From Luidia sarsii (lineage: Eukaryota > Echinodermata > Asteroidea > Paxillosida > Luidiidae): a DNA stretch of 64,000 nt. Both the position numbers and the translations under genes were made by a program. This document shows positions 24,841 through 37,107 of this stretch, piece after piece. Each line of letters opens with the position of its first letter. The stretch's first letter is position 1. Below the pieces are notes generated by a model. That model ran no database searches and had not been told where the DNA came from. It was given only the letters and a program-made list of their open reading frames with translations. Location: NCBI GenBank assembly GCA_949987565.1, contig OX465110.1:654233-718232 (forward strand), written 5' to 3'.

Positions 24841-24953
24841 CTTCCCTTCCCTTCTCTTCCCTTTAACGGAGCATCCAGACTTCTTACAAGTTTGCTTCAA
24901 CCTTGAAACAATCCGCTTTCCGATCTCTTTAAAGCTCGCCTCCCCAGCACCCC
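24841..24953 (-). CDS. Minus-strand exon-like open block
   Basis: On the minus strand, CACTCTTAATTCGCTTACCCCTTTCAG is a very good acceptor. It is followed by 113 bases open in phase 1 to phase 0, with peptide text GAGEASFKEIGKRIVSRLKQ and a basic continuation. The donor GGGAAG followed by GTAATG is weak. The plus strand is open through the same bases and has its own GTAAGC at 24963, so coding potential is ambiguous. Family not recognised. Confidence 0.2.
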
Positions 24954-25815
24954 CTGAAAGGGGTAAGCGAATTAAGAGTGAAGACATTTTTGTGGACAAG
25001 ACAAAACTGTGGAGATCATCCCACTCCAACACTTATTGAAACCTGCATGGGCGTTACTAATTCCCATTGTGTCGCTTCCTTGGCTGCGATGGAAAATTTG
25101 GATCACAAAGACAATTGGTAGGCATTAGCCGAGCCTCTGTCTCCTGTCCCAAACTATTCAGGCACGTCTTCTTGGTTTGGCTACCCCCAAAACAAAACAA
25201 CCTCCTCCAAGCCGCCTCCCCCTCCCGGAACAATCCCACCTGAGGGACTCTGCTCCCACGCCTGAAAAGGCAACCTTAAACAATGGCGTAAGCTGGCTTA
25301 AGTTAAGAGCAGTCTAGTAGGGCCTTAAACAATGGCCACATCACCGCTGACACAATCAAAGGGGTTACCTGTGGTGGACGAGGGGGACCATTAAACAGCG
25401 CTGGACAGGTAACAATACGCAGGATGAAGGAGAAACTATGATGATTATATAACTGTATTGGGATTTCCAAATTTGCATGTGAAGGAGGAGGGGGGTTACC
25501 AGAATTCAAACAAGAGGCCTTGTCTAGTGGCGGCCCATTTCTGTTTGTTGATTGGGGGCTTAAGAAAATCAGGTGAACGATAATGAAACACTAGTAGTTG
25601 GAGACAGGCTGTGCAGTAGACGAGGTGGTAGAGTGCTAGCCGTGACAGCAACAGTTGGGGAAAAGTGGCAACTATCTGGAGTTGATCAGAATGACCCGTA
25701 CACCCGGTGGTTCTTTAAGGTTGGTTGCCGTCTACTTAGTCATCCATAGACTGGAAGTATTACCACATTGTTCTCTAAGTACATGTAAATACTGTCATCT
25801 TGGTTGTATTTTTAG

Positions 25816-25861
25816 TCAACTAGTTTGGGAGTATTTTGGGATGACTTTCAAAACTCCTCAG
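25816..25861 (+). CDS. 46-nt candidate coding exon
   Basis: A clear acceptor (CTTGGTTGTATTTTTAG) is followed 46 bases later by CTCAG and GTAACT, a donor with a good exon end but weak intron bases. Frame 1 encodes STSLGVFWDDFQNSS and leaves in phase 1, which fits the phase-1 entry at 27555. A second frame is also open and belongs to a 112-codon open stretch (25655-25993), so the frame choice rests only on phase compatibility. Unrecognised. It could be a chance pairing of splice-like sites in AT-rich intron. Confidence 0.27.
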
Positions 25862-26254
25862 GTAACTTTTAAGATGACTAATGAAACTTTCTGTCAGGTC
25901 AGTCTTGTAATAGAGAATTTAAGGTGCTGTGTAATCCTAGTTCTTTACAACAGCTTGGATGTCAGTTTTCTAAGAATAATGAAAGTTAACTGAAATTCTA
26001 ACTAACTATAGGAGTTACATTGTATGGATATGGTACAACTTTACCATTATGCCAATTTGTGAATGTTCATCTTCAGAGATTCATGAGAGGATTTTCAAGT
26101 GGCTCTCACATTTCTGGATTAAATCTTGGTGGTGAAGGGGAAGACCAAATACTTATTCTTGACAAAAACCATCCTTAGAAAACAGTTTACTGTAAATGTT
26201 AAACACAGATCAGGTCATCTTGTTTTATCTGTAAAATCCTTGGTCTGAACATGA

Positions 26255-26362
26255 AGTACATACATGTACATACATGTACATGAATTATGTACAATACATC
26301 TATTATCTACATGTATGTAAATTATGTACTTACATGTACATCAAGTTACATGTACATGTAAG
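26255..26362. repeat. ACATGT-rich patch
   Basis: Degenerate TACATGTA repeats. A shorter patch of the same type follows at 26475-26550. Confidence 0.8.
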
Positions 26363-26770
26363 TTTTATGTCACAAACTTTCGCCATTTTCAAAGATTCAT
26401 TAACAGAAATGTATAAAGTCCAAAATTCATAAATTTCATCTTTACGTTTATACATTTATATTATCGCCAATTGTCACTTACATGTACATGTACATGTACA
26501 GTGTGCCACCATTTTAAACACATACCATACATGTACAATACATGTAGGTTGAAAGACCTTTGATAATGTAGCATATGACCACAAAACTGAACAAGTCTTT
26601 TCAAAAATGTCGCAAACTGCAAGGGCCTTGAAGGTGTGATGTTACCATCCATGTCGGACCTTTTGCTGAAATTTAATTGAACCAAAAATAGACTGATTAG
26701 GGCCTTTGGTGTTATGAGTAGCTGTATGTGTGTGGTACTGAGTAAGGTCTGTACACTTTATGTTAAAAAG

Positions 26771-26906
26771 TGGAAGGTTTGCGATGACACTACCGGTACA
26801 TGTACGGGGTATGCACATCATCTCTTGTGAGAGCCACCCTCTCTTTTCAGAGCCATACTCCAACTCACAAGAGATGATTTACATGGTGTCACCACAAACC
26901 TTCCAA
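26771..26906. mobile_element. Fold-back (MITE-like) element
   Basis: Outer inverted repeats are GGAAGGTTTGCGATGACAC (from 26771) and GTGTCACCACAAACCTTCC (to about 26906), with two mismatches. Inner perfect inverted repeats are ATCATCTCTTGTGAG (26817-26831) and CTCACAAGAGATGAT (26864-26878). The loop holds GCCACCCTCTCTTTTCAGAG. No coding capacity. Confidence 0.6.
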
Positions 26907-27554
26907 TTTGCACTTCCACCACGCAAACCTTCAAATCTTATCGGTCTATATGTTAATGAGATAGAGTAGGGACTTCCCTTGCTACAACAGGTTTGCAACG
27001 TTAGACACCCCCAGATGACTGAGAGGCAAGGAGGATAGGGATGGGTCGTACAATAACAACAAACGGGACACTAATTAGTAGGATGCGCCAAATACTAATG
27101 GCTTGATCCAGGCTGTCTATCAGCAGCATGGATAGGATGTCAGACAGGTCCAGACAATGTAATCCCTCCCCTATCTATTTCTTATAATGTTATGCCATCT
27201 TTCAGCGATTAACAGGTTGATAGGATGGGTAGAGCCCTAGTGTGGATGTAGTATGGGTGTTTCCTTAATGCCCGCACCCTTACAACCCTCCTCTCCCAGT
27301 CTCCTCTCCCTTCAACTTCCTCCCTGGCTGGTTTGTAAACTCCCAAACCCAAGCCGTGCCTTCATCACTGGGAAGCATCTTGTACCCTCTCCACCTGCAA
27401 TTATACTTAGTCTTGATCATGGGAAGCCTTGGCTGCAAATTATGGAATGACCTTCAACCCACCAGAGTCTTCTAAACACACATAATCAAGTTAGCGTTTA
27501 ATTGTCATTCATTTTCCTATTTTTTCCCCCTCTCCTATCCTATGTTAATTGCAG

Positions 27555-27614
27555 CTAACAGGACCGGTTTCCATAATTGTCGACCTTGTGTAAAAAAATC
27601 CTTGGACATTAAAG
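27555..27614 (+). CDS. 60-nt candidate coding exon, upstream in same gene
   Basis: The acceptor is strong (CTCCTATCCTATGTTAATTGCAG), and ATTAAAG followed by GTAAGC is a strong donor. Two of three frames contain stops. The third is open and enters and leaves in phase 1, encoding NRTGFHNCRPCVKKSLDIK. The two cysteines in CRPC are visible, but no complete zinc-binding pattern is present in the exon alone. The phase-1 exit matches the phase-1 entry of the exon at 45765. The intervening 18 kb would be one very long intron, or would hold exons not recognised here. Function unknown. Confidence 0.42.
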
Positions 27615-29402
27615 GTAAGCTTTATATTTCACGAGTTCCTTTTTATAGTCTTTTTTTTTTCTTGTTGACGGGTTTTTTGTGGGTTGTAGTGTAACAGACT
27701 TTGAAATTCATCCCCACAAATATCCAGGGGTTGATAAACAAGTCTTACTGCCAGCATGCCATGGTGGCTGTCTAGAATCAAGCTGACTGTGTGAATCTAC
27801 ATGGGCTGTCTTGTACATGTCCCTGAACCAGACTACTGTATGTGTATGTGCAGTACTTTAGCTGTGTACACACCCGCGACTGATCATTGTTCTTATTGCA
27901 TTAGCCGTCTCCTGCAACAAGAGCAAAGCCTCGTTCTCTTTCCCCATTCCCTCACCTCCCCACCCTCCTCCCTCTCTCCCTCTCCCCCTCCCCCTGCTCT
28001 TCTTTCCCCTCCGTCCTTCCCCTCCCACCTCTCTTCCCTGCCTCCTAATTGTGTATTGTTCCGCTACATTATGTTGGGTTTGCACTGCACCCCCTGCCGC
28101 ATTTCTTGTTTGCCAAGTAAAAAAAAAAAAAAAAAAAATTGAAATGATTGACAGGAGTTGGTCTGCTGGCTGGGCTGGCAGAGGGTGTTTGTAGATGGTT
28201 TTAGATGCCTACAAGCCATAGACAAGCCTGTTCTGAGTGGGTATTAGACTGTGCTAAAACTCTATACCATGGCGTGGTATCGACCAAACACACCAACAGG
28301 CAACGCTTTGGAATGAATTTTTAAAATACGGGCGTGATGTGAGGTTTATGTCGTGGTGCTTGAAAACGGTTCTCCGCTAGTGCTGATTTTTTTTTTTACA
28401 AGTAGCTGTTTTCTAGAACAACCTTGAATATCATAGACAAGACGGGTCTTATGTTTTGCTGTTAGCAAGACCTTTTTTAATGGCAGAAGGTCTCTTGATG
28501 ACCCACTGTAAAATGTATTTCTGATCATTTCTGGATGATTTGGGATTGAGATTGAGAATGTTTTCCCAACGTTCTTCCTCCTGGCCTACAGACTGACCTT
28601 GAGTTTCATTCCTTTATTAAAATCATTTCCCAAGATTAGGATGTCACATCACATGTAAGCTGGCTAGCTGGCGGCTTCCATAGACTCATGTGCAACTTGA
28701 AGCCATAGTAGATGAATGCAGACTTAGTCTAACACACAAGTCTATGGGAATAGGCATCAGCCACTAGCTGTCTGCTTCCACAGATTGTGTGTAACTTGAA
28801 GCCACAGCCAATGTCAGTCAGATATGAGGTGCTCTGTCTGGTGTCTGGACTTCCCTCTGCATGTCTGCATTGTCTGGCGTGACCACATGGTGTCAGCTGT
28901 GTGGTTTCCTCTGACACTCTCTGACCTACTGTAATGCCCCCCCCACCCCCACCCCATTGATCAGTTACACGTGTTGATCGGCAATGACTATGGCATACAG
29001 TAGTGCTATATACACATATGGTTGATGCTCCTGTACTCAGCCTAAACTAATAGCCTTGATATCAGCATAGCATGTTGATTTTGCATAATTTAACCTCCCA
29101 TCATGGGCATAAAAAACATGGGCCGACACGTACCTCGTTTAGACCCATTGCTAATTAGATTGCATCCTCATAAGGGAAAAAAATACATGTACATTGTGTA
29201 CACGTATGCATGTTTTATTTTGTTTTGTTTGCTGGTAGGGTGCACAATTAATGACAATTTAAACTTGGCTCAAAAAGCTTTGGAAATTAATCCATTAATG
29301 TTTAGTATCTTCAAAACAAACTGGAATCTGAAAAAATATTATTTGAATGAAAATTGGAAAGAAATGCGGAGGGGATTGCAGAGGAATTGGTGTCTTCTTG
29401 TC
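27615..29402. other. No gene seen
   Basis: Intron-like between candidate exons. Contains a diverged hairpin-family fragment near 28435-28490 and A/C homopolymers. Confidence 0.55.
27955..28045. repeat. CT-rich tract
   Basis: CCCTCC and CTCTCC mix, then CTTCCCCTCC units. Confidence 0.8.
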
Positions 29403-29630
29403 AATCTTCCATCCAGGCTTCACCCTGGATGGAAGATTACTATTTCCCTGTACTCCCCTAAGTTTGGTCGTACAGAGCGTTTTAATCCTCTGTGTACTCT
29501 TGGATTAATTGGCTTGGCTGAATCAATTTTAAGGAACTATCTCAGAATGATTTTCTCTTTAAGAATGGTCCTGCTAGGATTAAAATGTCTTGCCCTTTCC
29601 GTTTTGTACATTTGCATTTTGGTCATTTAA
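29103..29630 (+). other. 175-codon open frame, probably chance
   Basis: This is the longest ATG-initiated frame free of low-complexity sequence (about 29103-29630). It contains a hydrophobic run (VYTYACFILFCLLVG) near residue 35. It also runs through a perfect 15-bp hairpin at 29403-29438 and into a reversed copy of the interspersed hairpin repeat from 29552. Reading through two such structures argues against a real gene. No flanking splice or promoter signal was seen. Confidence 0.1.
29403..29438. repeat. Perfect 15-bp stem hairpin
   Basis: AATCTTCCATCCAGG, six-base loop CTTCAC, then CCTGGATGGAAGATT. Pairing does not extend into the flanks, so it is too short for an ordinary microRNA precursor. 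Confidence 0.9.
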
Positions 29631-29656
29631 AGTCAGTTAGTAGTTTGCAGCATTTG
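29552..29656 (-). repeat. Interspersed hairpin repeat family, reversed copy
   Basis: Reverse orientation: AATGGTCCTGCTAGGATTAA, then TTTGCATTTTGGTCATTTAA and TTAGTAGTTTGCAGCATTTG. Confidence 0.7.
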
Positions 29657-30970
29657 GACTTAGAGTCGTTAAGGTTTAAGGAATGAAGGCTATGGCATGT
29701 GGACTCATTAGACCTGGTCCTATGAGTCTCTGGCCTGTCAGTTGGTCTCACTGATTGTTTGGCTCGGTGACAATTTACTGTGAAGTAATTGGAAGTGACT
29801 TGCATTTCAGCAGTAAACTCCGCAGGAATGTAAGCCATTGGGGAGATCAGAAAAATATAGACAGCAGTGGGTTCCAACGCGGAGAAGAAATGTTCCTTTC
29901 CTGGTCTCAATCAGGCAAGGAGGAAGGTAGAAGACAGGCCACAAATTGGAGAGTGCTCCCTTGCCCTACATTGCTTTTAAGTGGCACGTTTGAAAACAAT
30001 AATTCCCCCGAGCTCAAATTCCTCATCAGCGAAATGACTTCAGAAAGTTTGGCCGTCTAACTAGCGGGTAAGCCTATGACGTCATTGGCTATGAGATCTC
30101 TCAATCCGGACAAGACGACGAGTATGTAGTACACAGTCTGATTGTACAGCGTGTACTTCCCAAAGGTCCGTATATTTCGTCACTTTGCCTCATCAGAAGA
30201 AATTGAAGAATGAAAAGTGAAAAAAAAAGGACAGAAATCCGGTGCTCTTAATAAATTGAGGGGGGAATGGCCGACAGATTGAGGCAGAGGGAATAACATG
30301 GCAGACTGGCACTAACAAGTCGGCAATTTCTAGAAAGCTACACTTAGGCACAGACCTAATGACTATAGGCTGTTGGCTTTTGTTGATTAATGAGATAAAT
30401 CTAGGCCATGGGAATGCTGACAACTTGTCCCCATCTAGCAGCGCTCCAATCCCTCCCACTCCCCGCTTCTTGCTCGCTCAATCTAACCCAATTTCCTCCC
30501 AAGATGGTGTCAAAGGTCATGATAGTCTGGCTCCTATCGCATTGCTCTATTAATTACCGCGATGAAAAGTTGAAGTTGTGCAAAGTCTGGAGTGGAAAAG
30601 AGAGGGAAGGTGAGGGAAAGAAAAAAACGGAGAAAAATGAAAAACGAAAATGTTGAAAGGATCTGGTAATAGCAAGAGGAAGCTAAATTGTGCCTGGTTA
30701 AATCCGGTGTGATTGATTTAAAATAGGGCAAGACATCAGAAGGCTGTCTTTGCATGAAAGTATGCCTTGCTTTACCTTGACTAGCCAGCAAAAGGTCAGC
30801 TAGAAAAGAAGCTATTCATACACAACTCTACGGAAACATTGTCTGGCATCAATTCCCACACTTCTCATGTCTCCTTGACGTGCAAAGAAAACAGAGAAAT
30901 TTCACTTTGAAGACGAACTGATTTTTTAAGAGATCTTTTCCACGTCCACGCTGAATATTTAATTGTAGTG

Positions 30971-30984
30971 GTTTCCATGGCAAC
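30971..30984. promoter_or_regulatory. RFX X-box-like motif
   Basis: GTTTCCATGGCAAC, whose reverse complement GTTGCCATGGAAAC is the well-known X-box form enriched in conserved non-coding DNA of vertebrates. Sequence match only. Confidence 0.5.
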
Positions 30985-31804
30985 CTGTATGTCAATTGAA
31001 AGCGACATGCTAATTTGTTGACGTTTACGGCACACCCAGCTTCCCTTCCAATCTGCCTAATCAATATTTGCATTCCATCAATGTTTGGAGGTAGAAAGCA
31101 CCCATTCTGGACTGGATACAGTGTGGACATTTTTTTTTCCTGCTTGGCAGTTTCCTATGATAATTATCCAAATGTGTGGCTGTACAATGCAGTTTGTTAT
31201 CACTGCCCGAATTCCTCACCCCCATCCCCTGCGCCACTCTTAGATTTGACATAATCAGTCTTTTGTGAGTATCGCTGAGGAAAATAAAGAGATTGTAGTT
31301 TCTGCTTTAGGGTGAGGGGAGGGGAGGGGGAGGGGAGGAGGGGAGGGAGTGCCAACTTTCTAAGCTGTTTGACTGAAAGTAATCAGTTCAATCCAGGGTC
31401 TATGAATATGCTTGACCCGTACATATTTATCATTGTTGTTGCAAAGATTGGTAGAGGAGTGCATTTGTGAAGTCATGCTGACCTCATTTTGGCTTCTACT
31501 AGGCTGTGCCTAATCCTCCTGCTTTATACACACGGATACCAGCCAACTGGTTGTTGTTTTTGGTTGGGGTGGAGGGAGAGCAGAATCAGGGAAAGATGAT
31601 AGTATTGGTGTGTGATAGGCTGGGGTGCATGGGGGAATAAATACACGTGTATAGCCAGACACAAAGTTTTGCAAAATGTGCCGTCGATAATTTGATGCTG
31701 AAAGATTTTTGTGAGATTAGCATTGACAGAATTAGAATTCTTCCACCACATTCACATACACACCTCTGGGAGAACAAATTAAAAAGAGGAAAGATGTTAT
31801 TTGG

Positions 31805-31853
31805 TCACCAGACTGTAGTCCTAATGTGTACAGCATGTGGACAGTAGTCTGGT
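31805..31853. repeat. Imperfect inverted repeat
   Basis: CACCAGACTGTAGTCC and GGACAGTAGTCTGGTG flank a short GTACAGCATG loop. Confidence 0.6.
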
Positions 31854-32166
31854 GCCTGTGTATGTCTGTAAGAATGAATCACCAGTGTATTGTAGTTTGG
31901 GGTTGGGATGGGATAGGATGGGTTTGAGGGAGAGGGAGAGAATGCAGTGATGCAAAAGACATTTGGCCTAGTAAACCAAATGACTAGAGGTGGGTTGGAT
32001 AGACACCATGCTACAAGGCTTCCCACCTGTCATTACTCATATGGGGGTAGAGAGGAAAGTCTCTCTACATGTCATCCCTCTACAATCATCATTGGACATT
32101 TTGTTGTCTGATTGGTGTGCTGATTGATAAGTGTGAGCATAAGGGGTAACTCAGTATGAGACTCTG

Positions 32167-32262
32167 TGTGGAGGAGGAGGGGGAGGAGGAGGGGAGGAGG
32201 AGGAGGGGAGGAGGAGGAGGGGGAGGAGGAGGGGGAGGAGGAGGGGAGGAGGAGGAGGGGTG
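32167..32262. repeat. GGAGGA tract
   Basis: About 95 bp of GGA with GGGG interruptions. Confidence 0.92.
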
Positions 32263-32602
32263 GTAAGGGAGAGGGTTGTAGGCAACCTTGTTAGAAGGCT
32301 ATGCATGTGATAGACTAACTCATCGCATGACACATGGAATGATTTGGCGTATTTAGGTCCGGATTCCCTCCTATAGGAAGGAGGTATTCTTGAATTAAAG
32401 GCTCCGTTAATCTCTTCCACGGACCACCATGTCTCCTCAAGTTGAAGATATCATCACAAACACGAAGATATTTTAGGAATTTGTCCAATTTTTTTGAATT
32501 TATCAATGGATGGCAATAAATGCAGTGGCAGCATGTCATTGTATTACTTTGCTGGAATCATGGTTCATTATCTTTTCCCGTTTTTTAATCCTTACCAATG
32601 AA

Positions 32603-32635
32603 TCAATCCTAGCAAGACCTTTTTTCAAAGGCAGA
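32603..32635 (+). repeat. Interspersed hairpin repeat family, fragment
   Basis: AATCCTAGCAAGACCTTTTT followed by TCAAAGGCAGAG. Confidence 0.5.
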
Positions 32636-33075
32636 GGAAGAGAAAGGTCCTCCAAATTTGTCATTTCATTCAGAAATCATTTGGCAACATGTGTGTTCCT
32701 GCCAACATATTTTTAATCCTGTGTCAGTGAATATTGCTTTTGATGGGCCTTGAATTGCATTTTTGGGTTAAAAACTAGTACACTTTGAAAAAAAAAGCAG
32801 CATAGTTTCCAACAAATAATTTGGTTTGAACTATGAATAGGTGCTTTGCCCTCCCAAACTATCGCCATTCCCCAGCCCCCCTCACCATTAACCCCTGGAA
32901 CAATTTACCGGCATTGATTTCACCCTGGCAAAATATTGAGAGAGCCTGGCTTGGGACACATTAGTATCTGAAGGGATGGCAGACCCAAGCTAGCTGTGTT
33001 TGTTGAGAAAGCCCACCATACCACCTTACTGGAAATGGCAAACTGTAAGGAGGTCAGTCTTGCACTGACATGCTA

Positions 33076-33527
33076 TGTCTCTCTCTCTCACTCTCTTTCT
33101 GCCTGTCTCCCTGCTTTTCTCCCTTACTCTGTCTCTACTATAAGCCTCTCTTTCTACCTCTCCCCCTCTCACCCTCACACCCTTTCTTCCTCCCTCCCTC
33201 TCTCACTCTCTCCCTCTCTCCCTCTCTCTCTCTCCCTCCCTCCCTTTCTCCCTCTCTCCCTCTGTCCCCTCTGTCCCTCTATCTCCCTCCCTTTCTCCCT
33301 CTCTCCCTCTGCCCCCTCTGTCCCTCTATCTCCCTCCCTTTCTCCCTCTCTCCCTCTGTCCCTCTCTCCCTATCTCCCTCGCTCCCTCTCTCCCCTCTCT
33401 TTCTCCCCCTCTCTCCCTCACTCTGCCTTTCTCTGTCTGTCTGTCTGTCTATCTCCCTCTCTCCCTCTCTCTTTCTGCCTTTCTCTGTCTCTCTGTCTGT
33501 CTCTCTCCCTCTCTCTTTCTGCATTTC

Positions 33528-33569
<42 letters not shown>

Positions 33570-33589
33570 CCTCTCTCTTTCTGCCTTTC

Positions 33590-33623
<34 letters not shown>

Positions 33624-33720
33624 CCTTTCTCTTTTTGCCTTTCTCTGTCTGTCTGTCTGTCTCTCTCCCTCTCTCTTTCTGCCTTTCTCTGTCTGTCTGT
33701 CTGTCTCTCTCTCTCTCCCA
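33076..33720. repeat. CT-rich tract with TCTG minisatellite
   Basis: CTCTCC-type sequence gives way after about 33420 to six or so variable units of TCTCTTTCTGCCTTTCTCTG plus (TCTG)n of differing length. Confidence 0.9.
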
Positions 33721-34861
33721 TCAGTGTTCAGTGGCCTCTCATATCAGGTTTGAAGTCTGTCAGCCAACTGTACCATGCTAAATCTTCCTATGATGTTTAA
33801 CACTTATGCCAGGGTATTCATTTCTCCTTCAAGAACTACAAGGAATATCTGACCTACATATTTTTTTTTGTTCTTTCTTTCTTTCATCCCATCCCCTCCC
33901 CTCCTCTCTTCTCCCCTCCCCTCCTCTCCTCTCCTCTCCTCTCCTCCTCTCCACCCCTCGCTAGAAATTGTTAATGCTTGATAATGAGAGTGCGCTTGGC
34001 ATGATCTACTGACATATTATCAGAACAGCATTTGTTGTAAGCTGACACCAACTGCCTCCCCCATCCTTAATGGATATGGACAAATATATAGAATTCCCTG
34101 TCCATATTCAATCCAAATGCCGCGATGCATCTCGAACCATTTGCCTCCATTATTTTACAACTTATCGTCGCCAGTTTGGTGTAAAAACAAAGAGAAAACC
34201 TGGAGCGGTCGGCGGCCCGGTCTGATATTAATAAATCCTCTTGGGAGGGTATTGTGAAAACAGCAATTGTAACATAATCCACGCCACATTATTTTACTCT
34301 AGAAGGACTGATGATTCTCTGCCTGCTTTTTGCCTAGTGTGGCATATCCAATTTACACTAAGACAACCAGCTCATTCCGCTGTGTTTTCCCAGTCATTTT
34401 GTTTGCGTCAAGCGGATATTTGATTCGAACTGTTACCTCCTTCCCCCTCTAAAGAAGCTCTTGAGGGATTTCAGAGAAAAGAGAGAATGGAATTGACCAA
34501 AACTCCCTCATGATCGCAAGAGTATTTGTGTTAACTTGTCACTTCTATTCATATTAACTGGCAAGGTTTTTCTCCCTGAGACTATCTGAGAAGTCTGTCC
34601 ACTGCTATTGAGCGGCCATTTCCTTTCATCCTACATTGACTCTATTCTGTTCTTACTACAGTACCTCCAGATGTTTTCTTTACAGAAGTAGAGACATGCA
34701 ACTTCTAAGATCTGATTTCTGAACAAAGATTCCCGACGATAAGAATATTATAGAATATAGATGAATGGCATATCAACTTTTTTGCGAGGCCACTAATTCC
34801 TTTACCAGTGACAAGAGCTTTACCAATTGCCATCAGAAATTAGAACTGTTTTTTTCTGTTT

Positions 34862-34980
34862 GTGATATACAAACATGTTTACTGAAAAACTGCTTACTGA
34901 CTAAAATTACCAAAATGCAATCTTAAAATTTAGTGGGCCTGACGTTTCGATCCTAGCAGGACCTTTCTCAAAGGCAGAGT
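34862..34980 (+). repeat. Interspersed hairpin repeat family, single-arm copy
   Basis: Nearly identical to the copy at 14601, including CTGACGTTTCGATCCTAGCA and TTTCTCAAAGGCAGAG. The close match suggests fairly recent spread. Confidence 0.85.
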
Positions 34981-35290
34981 GACAAGGACAAAACAGATAC
35001 ATGTACATGAAGGAAGGGGGAAGATAGTGAAAAGGACACGGATGAGAAACAAAGGACAAAGAGTGAAGCTGGTAGGGAGAGATCAAAGGGAAGGGCAACT
35101 TTCCCCTGAATACATGTACATGTACATGTAGCACATCTGTCTGGTGTTGGCTTGCCTACATCCTATTTCTGTAGCATGTACATGTGCCCTTCAACCAGTC
35201 TTATTACTTAAGGAAGACGTTGTAAATGATGTTCATACTTTTGGATGTGTCATTAAGATCGAGCTCAAATAATATCAACTGTGGAGGCAG

Positions 35291-35709
35291 ATGACCGAAA
35301 CAGCAAAAGATGAGCTTTGCTGGCAAAGCATCTACTGCAACTTGTTTGTTGGGGAAGAAGGTGTGCCTGACATGCTGTACCAGCCAGTAACTCGTATGGA
35401 ATTAGCCATCCGGATGGCCTTTATGTTATAGGGACACCCAGAGTGAGTACCTGTCCTCTCCTTGGTATCTTTAAGATCAGTGGGACAAGCCAAGCTCCCT
35501 TTGCGATGACTCAATAGCAGGAAATCAAGGCCATCTGCTCCAACTACTGTAGTGTGCCAAGGCATGTCTGTAGTCCAAGACCTGTCTAACAGTACCTGCA
35601 GCCTTTGGTACCCCTGTCTGCTACATGTACCCCTGCTCACTGCCTGCCAGCCTGCCAGCCTGCCAGCCTGCCAGCCTGGTGGTTCTGCGTGACCTTGTAC
35701 AGAGGTCAA
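35291..35709. other. Overlapping opposed open frames, possible gene or element fragment
   Basis: On the plus strand an ATG at 35291 opens 46 codons (text includes MTETAKDELCWQSIYCNLFV) to TAG at 35429, twelve bases before a GTGAGT. On the minus strand 35709-35332 is open for 125 codons, and its 5' third is a CAGG-type repeat. Both are free of simple repeats over 35291-35600, which is unusual here. It could be a decayed transposable-element or pseudogene fragment. No domain recognised and neither strand is favoured. Confidence 0.18.
35640..35679. repeat. GCCTGCCA tandem repeat
   Basis: Five near-perfect 8-bp units (GCCTGCCA). Confidence 0.85.
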
Positions 35710-36961
35710 CCCTCGGAGGTATTCAGGCTAGTCTGGTTCCTGGCTGAAGAGGTTCAGTGGCACCCGTGATCCACAGTACAGTGAGAGTGGTTACAGGGGT
35801 AGGCAGTCACCAGACCACATTCCAGTTGTCTGTTCTATAATCAACCCCAAAAGCAAACCAACTTACAGATTTACAACAGGGGCTTAATTCCCCCATAATT
35901 GTCAGCCAGTGGAAGCCAGGGGCTGCTGATTTTCTTGAAGGAAGGAGGGGTGGGGTAGGGTGAAGGATTGTGTGGTTGGGTGTGGGGGGAGGAGGGGGGG
36001 GGGGGGGGCTCTTGTCTTGTTTTTCCTGATGGGTACCCAGCATTAATGGCTCTTGTTGTTTACATTACATGCATTTTGCCAAGAGGGCTTTGCCCCTTTG
36101 ATCAGCGCGCCTAACCTGTCCCCAACCCAGACCTGCTCTACTCTCTAATTGGCTTCCACAACCCTGCATTTGGCCACCCTATCTGCTCACCCTACCCCAC
36201 CCCTCCCTGCCAACCAAGGCCCCCTTCTTCCCAAAAAGAAAATCCAACCCCTTTCCCCGTCCCCCACCCTCCCTCCCCCCTCCTCCTCTTCCTTTCCTTG
36301 TGTGTGTGCAAATTCATTATCAGCGACTCCCGTATCATTTTTCATCTTGCCTGACCTGAATATATTGCCTGAGCATAGGGATGTGCACTGGGTAATTAAG
36401 TTTGCATGTGCTTCAGTCAGCCATCTCTCCTTACTAACAATTAGAAGGCTGGCTGGCTAGGGCACAGTTGTCAGCTCGAAGTGAAGATTTTTTTTCTCTC
36501 CCTCTCTCCCCCTCTCTATCTCTCTCTCTCTATCTATCTCTCTTGGCTAAGCTCAGGATAAATATAGATGTAGACTTGATTGCTACCTGTGCACTTTTGC
36601 TGACTGCTAGCTCCTTGATCCTCTTCTCTCTCTCTCTGCCTCTCCCTGCGTCTTCCCAGGAACTTCCCCTGGTTTTTAATTATATCACAACTTTAATATT
36701 GTCATCGCCTGGCCATGATTACCAAAAGGTGTCATGCCAAAGCCAATTGAAAAAGAGAGAGAGAGAGAGAAGGAAAGAGAAATTTCATCGGGCAACTTCC
36801 ACACAGTGTAAACTCATTTAATCACATCCCCAATTGGAATTGCATTACACATGTAGGTAGGTTAGTCTCGGGGTTTTTTTTTACCTCTTTTAATTCTTCC
36901 CCCTTCCCCTTCCACATTAATGTTTGCCCGCATTATCAGTTTATCAATATTTTACTCTCAC

Positions 36962-36975
36962 GTTTCCATGGCAAT
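36962..36975. promoter_or_regulatory. RFX X-box-like motif
   Basis: GTTTCCATGGCAAT, one base from the match at 30971. Confidence 0.4.
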
Positions 36976-37107
36976 GGTTTTTACCACTACCATTGAGCAG
37001 TCAGGGAGTGGCTTATGTGCATAAGACAGCGTGACAGGTGCCTGGCATACTGAATTGGTAATTTCTAAATGCATCTTAAATAACAGCTATCAATTCATAT
37101 GAGTAGA

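Larger units (their letters stand above)
29657..33075. other. No gene firmly seen
   Basis: Contains an exon-like piece at 30504-30609 (MVSKVMIVWLLSHCSINYRD onward, ending at GTGAGG, phase 0 to 1) whose phase does not fit the chain, plus the X-box at 30971. Confidence 0.5.
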
